Source of the DNA: Bdellovibrionales bacterium
GTDB lineage: Bacteria > Myxococcota > XYA12-FULL-58-9 > SYDY01
Length of the DNA: 33,991 bases
Assembly (NCBI GenBank): GCA_005801425.1
Contig: SYDY01000105.1
Coordinates: 1-33,991 of the forward strand
Reading direction: 5' to 3'
A program made the translations under genes and the position numbers. Shown in pieces: positions 31,492 through 33,991 of this stretch (the first letter of the stretch is position 1; every line of letters begins with the position of its first letter). The notes under the pieces are model-generated. The model was given only the letters and a program-made list of their open reading frames with translations. It did not search any database and had not been told where the DNA came from.

Positions 31492-33991
31492 ATGGACCCA
31501 CAATTCGCCGCGTTTGACGCAGACAGTCTTGCGCTTGTTGAATATTTTTATGAACAATATCGGCATGATCCAAGCAGCGTAAGCCAGACCTGGCGCGTTT
31601 TTTTCGCAGATATGGACCGGGACCATAAACCGAACGGCGATGCCTTTACGCCCACAGCCCCCCAGGGTACCCTCTTTCGCCCTACGACCACCGCGGCCGC
31701 GGTCCCTGCGCATTCCAAATTACTTGAAGTATTTAGGCATGCATCACCCGAACGCACTGCGCTTTATCTGCCCTATGTAAAAAAACTTGCACTCTTTAGC
31801 GCCCTGCAGGACGCCGATCAGCGATTGGTCGCAGGCATCATTGAAGAAATCCCCCTCTCGGATGGCGAACGCTTATTTGCGGTGGGTGATCCCGGCGATG
31901 CGCTTTATTTCATCGCGTCGGGCGGGGTATCCATCAAGCGCGGCTCACAACTCATCGCGCGATTGCACGAAGGCGAAGTGGTCGGCGAAATGGCCATCAT
32001 CGATCAACGCCCACGCTCTGCCGATGTGTACGCGTACGGCGAAACATTGCTGCTGCGTCTTGATGCAGAGTGCCTTGATGCATTGCTTGATGCCCACGCA
32101 TCCATCGCACGTACCCTTTTTCATATTTCATCGCAGCGTTTGCGCGAAACCGCCGCACGCCAAGAACGGGTAGATCAACTGATCCGTGCTTACCGGGTAC
32201 GCGGACATATGGTCGCCGATCTCGATCCTTTAGGACGACGTTCAAGTGCCCATCCCGAACTTGAACTCGCTTACCATGGCTTATCCGAAGCAGATCTTGA
32301 TCTGCCCTTTGCCGCACGCACATGGCATGGTTCAGGTACATTTACGCTGCGCTCCATCATGCGACGTTTGCAAGCCACATACTGCCGATCCATCGGTGTA
32401 CAGTTCATGCATATCGACAATTTGGACGTCACACGATGGCTGCAAGAGCGCATGGAGACATGCGAAAATCACCTTGAATTAAGCCGCGATCAACAGCATC
32501 ATATTTTGCGAAAACTCACCGATGCCGAAGTGTTTGAGCAATTTGTTCACAAAAACTTTCTAGGCGCCAAACGATTTTCTCTTGAGGGTGGTGAAAGTCT
32601 TATTCCGCTGTTGCACATGGCTCTTGATACCGCCGCAGAACATGGCATCACCGCCGTGGTCATTGGGATGCCCCACCGAGGACGCTTGAATGTTCTCGCC
32701 AATGTCATGGGCAAAGATCCCCGCGAAATATTTAGAGAATTCAAAGATAGTCATAAGCAAGAACGCACAGGTGGCGGCGACGTCAAATACCATTTGGGTT
32801 ACAGCAACGAGCACACCACGTTAAACGGAAAAAATGTGCATCTCTCGTTATGTTTCAACCCAAGCCATCTCGAATTCGTCAACCCCGTGGTGGCAGGACG
32901 TGTGCGTGCAAAACAAGATCGTTTAAAAGATCTTGAACGCAAACATGTGATGCCGCTGCTTATTCACGGCGACGCTGCCTTTGCTGGCCAAGGTGTTGTG
33001 CAAGAATTGTTCAACATGAGCCAACTTCCCGGCTATCAGGTGGGTGGCACGGTGCACATCATCGTCAACAATCAAATTGGCTTTACCACACCGCCCGAAT
33101 CGGCGCGTTCGTGCCAATACGCCACCGATATTGCCAAGATGCTGGATATCCCCATTTTCCACGTCAATGGCGAGGATCCCGAAGGTGTCGCCCAGGCGAT
33201 CCATCTTGCCCTTGATTTCAGGCAAAAGTTTCAGCGCGATGTGGTCATCGACATGTACTGCTATCGCAAATATGGTCACAACGAAGGTGACGAACCCACG
33301 TTTACCCAACCGGTGATGTACGAGCACATTCGATCGCGCCCCACCGTACGACAAAATTACCTCGCAAATCTTGTACGCATGGGCGACCTCAGCGACGAAG
33401 AAGGCCTCGAAGTTGTAAAGCGAAGCCAACAACGCCTTGAAGCTGCCTTGGTCGAAGCACAAGACGGCACCGTCGAGCACCAACCGCCCGGCCAAAAACT
33501 TTGGCGTGGATACCGCGGTGGTGACGATGACGAAGCGCCGCGTGTCGATACGGGCCTATCCAAAGAGGTCCTGGTGCAACTTGCCGAAACGCAAACGCAC
33601 ATCCCCGACACATTCACCATTCACCCCAAGTTGCAGCGTCTCATGCAAACGCGCCTTGAAATGGTGCGCGGTGAAAAGCCACTCGATTGGGGTGCCGGAG
33701 AAAATCTCGCATTCGCGTCACTTGTATCCCAGGGCATACGGGTTCGTATCAGCGGGCAAGATTCTGGACGCGGTACGTTCAGTCATCGTCATGCCGTGCT
33801 TCATGATCAACACAACGATGCTGTTCATATTCCTCTTCAACATTTGCACGAAGGACAAGCACCGTTTGATGTGATTGACAGTCCTTTGTCAGAAACAGGT
33901 GTCCTCGGATTTGATTGGGGTTACAGTTTAGATACACCCGACGGACTTATTGTTTGGGAAGCACAATTTGGCGACTTCGCCAACGGTGCGC
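31492..33991 (+). CDS. sucA: 2-oxoglutarate dehydrogenase E1 with an inserted cyclic-nucleotide-binding domain, 3' end missing
   Basis: 833 codons are visible; the gene runs past the window. E1 decarboxylates 2-oxoglutarate with thiamine diphosphate and hands the succinyl group to E2. Residues 10-42 are the classic N-terminal tail (LVEYFYEQYRHDPSSV, then WRVFFADM). Residues about 98-220 form a cyclic-nucleotide-binding domain: LFSAL, GDPGDALYFIASGGVSIKR, and the phosphate-binding cassette GEVVGEMAIIDQRPRSADV with Glu166 and Arg175 both kept. The E1 core resumes at DQLIRAYRVRGHMVADLDPLG (228) and shows MPHRGRLNVLANV, GDAAFAGQGVVQE, NNQIGFTT and KYGHNEGDEPTFTQP. The frame is unbroken through both junctions. 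ATG 31492 is listed; TTG 31480 is in frame. Cyclic nucleotide control of the TCA cycle is inferred. Confidence 0.93.
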   Translation, partial: MDPQFAAFDADSLALVEYFYEQYRHDPSSVSQTWRVFFADMDRDHKPNGDAFTPTAPQGTLFRPTTTAAAVPAHSKLLEVFRHASPERTALYLPYVKKLALFSALQDADQRLVAGIIEEIPLSDGERLFAVGDPGDALYFIASGGVSIKRGSQLIARLHEGEVVGEMAIIDQRPRSADVYAYGETLLLRLDAECLDALLDAHASIARTLFHISSQRLRETAARQERVDQLIRAYRVRGHMVADLDPLGRRSSAHPELELAYHGLSEADLDLPFAARTWHGSGTFTLRSIMRRLQATYCRSIGVQFMHIDNLDVTRWLQERMETCENHLELSRDQQHHILRKLTDAEVFEQFVHKNFLGAKRFSLEGGESLIPLLHMALDTAAEHGITAVVIGMPHRGRLNVLANVMGKDPREIFREFKDSHKQERTGGGDVKYHLGYSNEHTTLNGKNVHLSLCFNPSHLEFVNPVVAGRVRAKQDRLKDLERKHVMPLLIHGDAAFAGQGVVQELFNMSQLPGYQVGGTVHIIVNNQIGFTTPPESARSCQYATDIAKMLDIPIFHVNGEDPEGVAQAIHLALDFRQKFQRDVVIDMYCYRKYGHNEGDEPTFTQPVMYEHIRSRPTVRQNYLANLVRMGDLSDEEGLEVVKRSQQRLEAALVEAQDGTVEHQPPGQKLWRGYRGGDDDEAPRVDTGLSKEVLVQLAETQTHIPDTFTIHPKLQRLMQTRLEMVRGEKPLDWGAGENLAFASLVSQGIRVRISGQDSGRGTFSHRHAVLHDQHNDAVHIPLQHLHEGQAPFDVIDSPLSETGVLGFDWGYSLDTPDGLIVWEAQFGDFANGA

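Noticed and set aside
31588-32155. A separate cyclic-nucleotide-binding protein in front of sucA
   Set aside because: The frame runs without a stop from the E1 N-terminal tail through this domain to the E1 core, so it is one gene.

Overview
The window looks like chromosome of a Gram-negative, respiring, Proteobacteria-like organism. It carries System I cytochrome c maturation (ccmF-G-H-I), a RegB/RegA redox two-component pair, a 2-oxoglutarate dehydrogenase E1, a methylmalonate-semialdehyde dehydrogenase, and a haem pathway that starts from glutamyl-tRNA (C5 route). The C5 route argues against a typical alphaproteobacterium. No rRNA, tRNA, CRISPR array, transposase or phage gene was seen, and the sequence alone does not name a genus. 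Several proteins have eukaryote-type domains, which suggests a lifestyle in contact with eukaryotic cells (inference).

Layout, left to right: mmsA (minus, cut by the window edge); a eukaryote-like kinase (minus) divergent from an unrecognised 354-aa protein (plus); YeiH-like transporter, regB, regA (plus, overlapping); a first HECT-type ubiquitin ligase (plus); guanine deaminase (minus); a P2-type cation ATPase (plus); a second HECT-type ligase (plus); then, all on minus and read right to left, two tandem kinase-like genes followed by hemA-hemC-hemD-hemB-histidine kinase-response regulator-hemE; then ccmF-G-H-I (plus), an unrecognised protein with a candidate deaminase zinc site (plus), and sucA (plus, cut by the right edge), which contains an extra cyclic-nucleotide-binding domain.

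Housekeeping part: the haem genes overlap or nearly abut (ATGA or GTGA junctions) and read as one operon, with a two-component system between hemB and hemE. The ccm genes form a second overlapping operon; haem made by the first group is the substrate of the second. RegBA would tie gene expression to respiratory redox state.

Accessory part: two paralogous HECT ligases (about 990 aa each, catalytic Cys 34 residues from the C terminus, seven-unit helical repeat in front), three kinase-fold proteins (two of them without the beta-3 lysine), one protein with a Cys-Ala-Glu plus Cys-x-x-Cys site, and one orphan. They sit singly or in pairs between housekeeping operons. The most economical reading is a set of host-directed effectors; a bacterial conjugation system is not supported because no E1, E2, ubiquitin-like or deubiquitinase gene is present here. 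A family of small palindromic repeats (TGTAGGGGC ends) lies at two convergent gene junctions and also inside the reading frames of hemD and regB; a different dispersed repeat forms the 3' end of ccmG.
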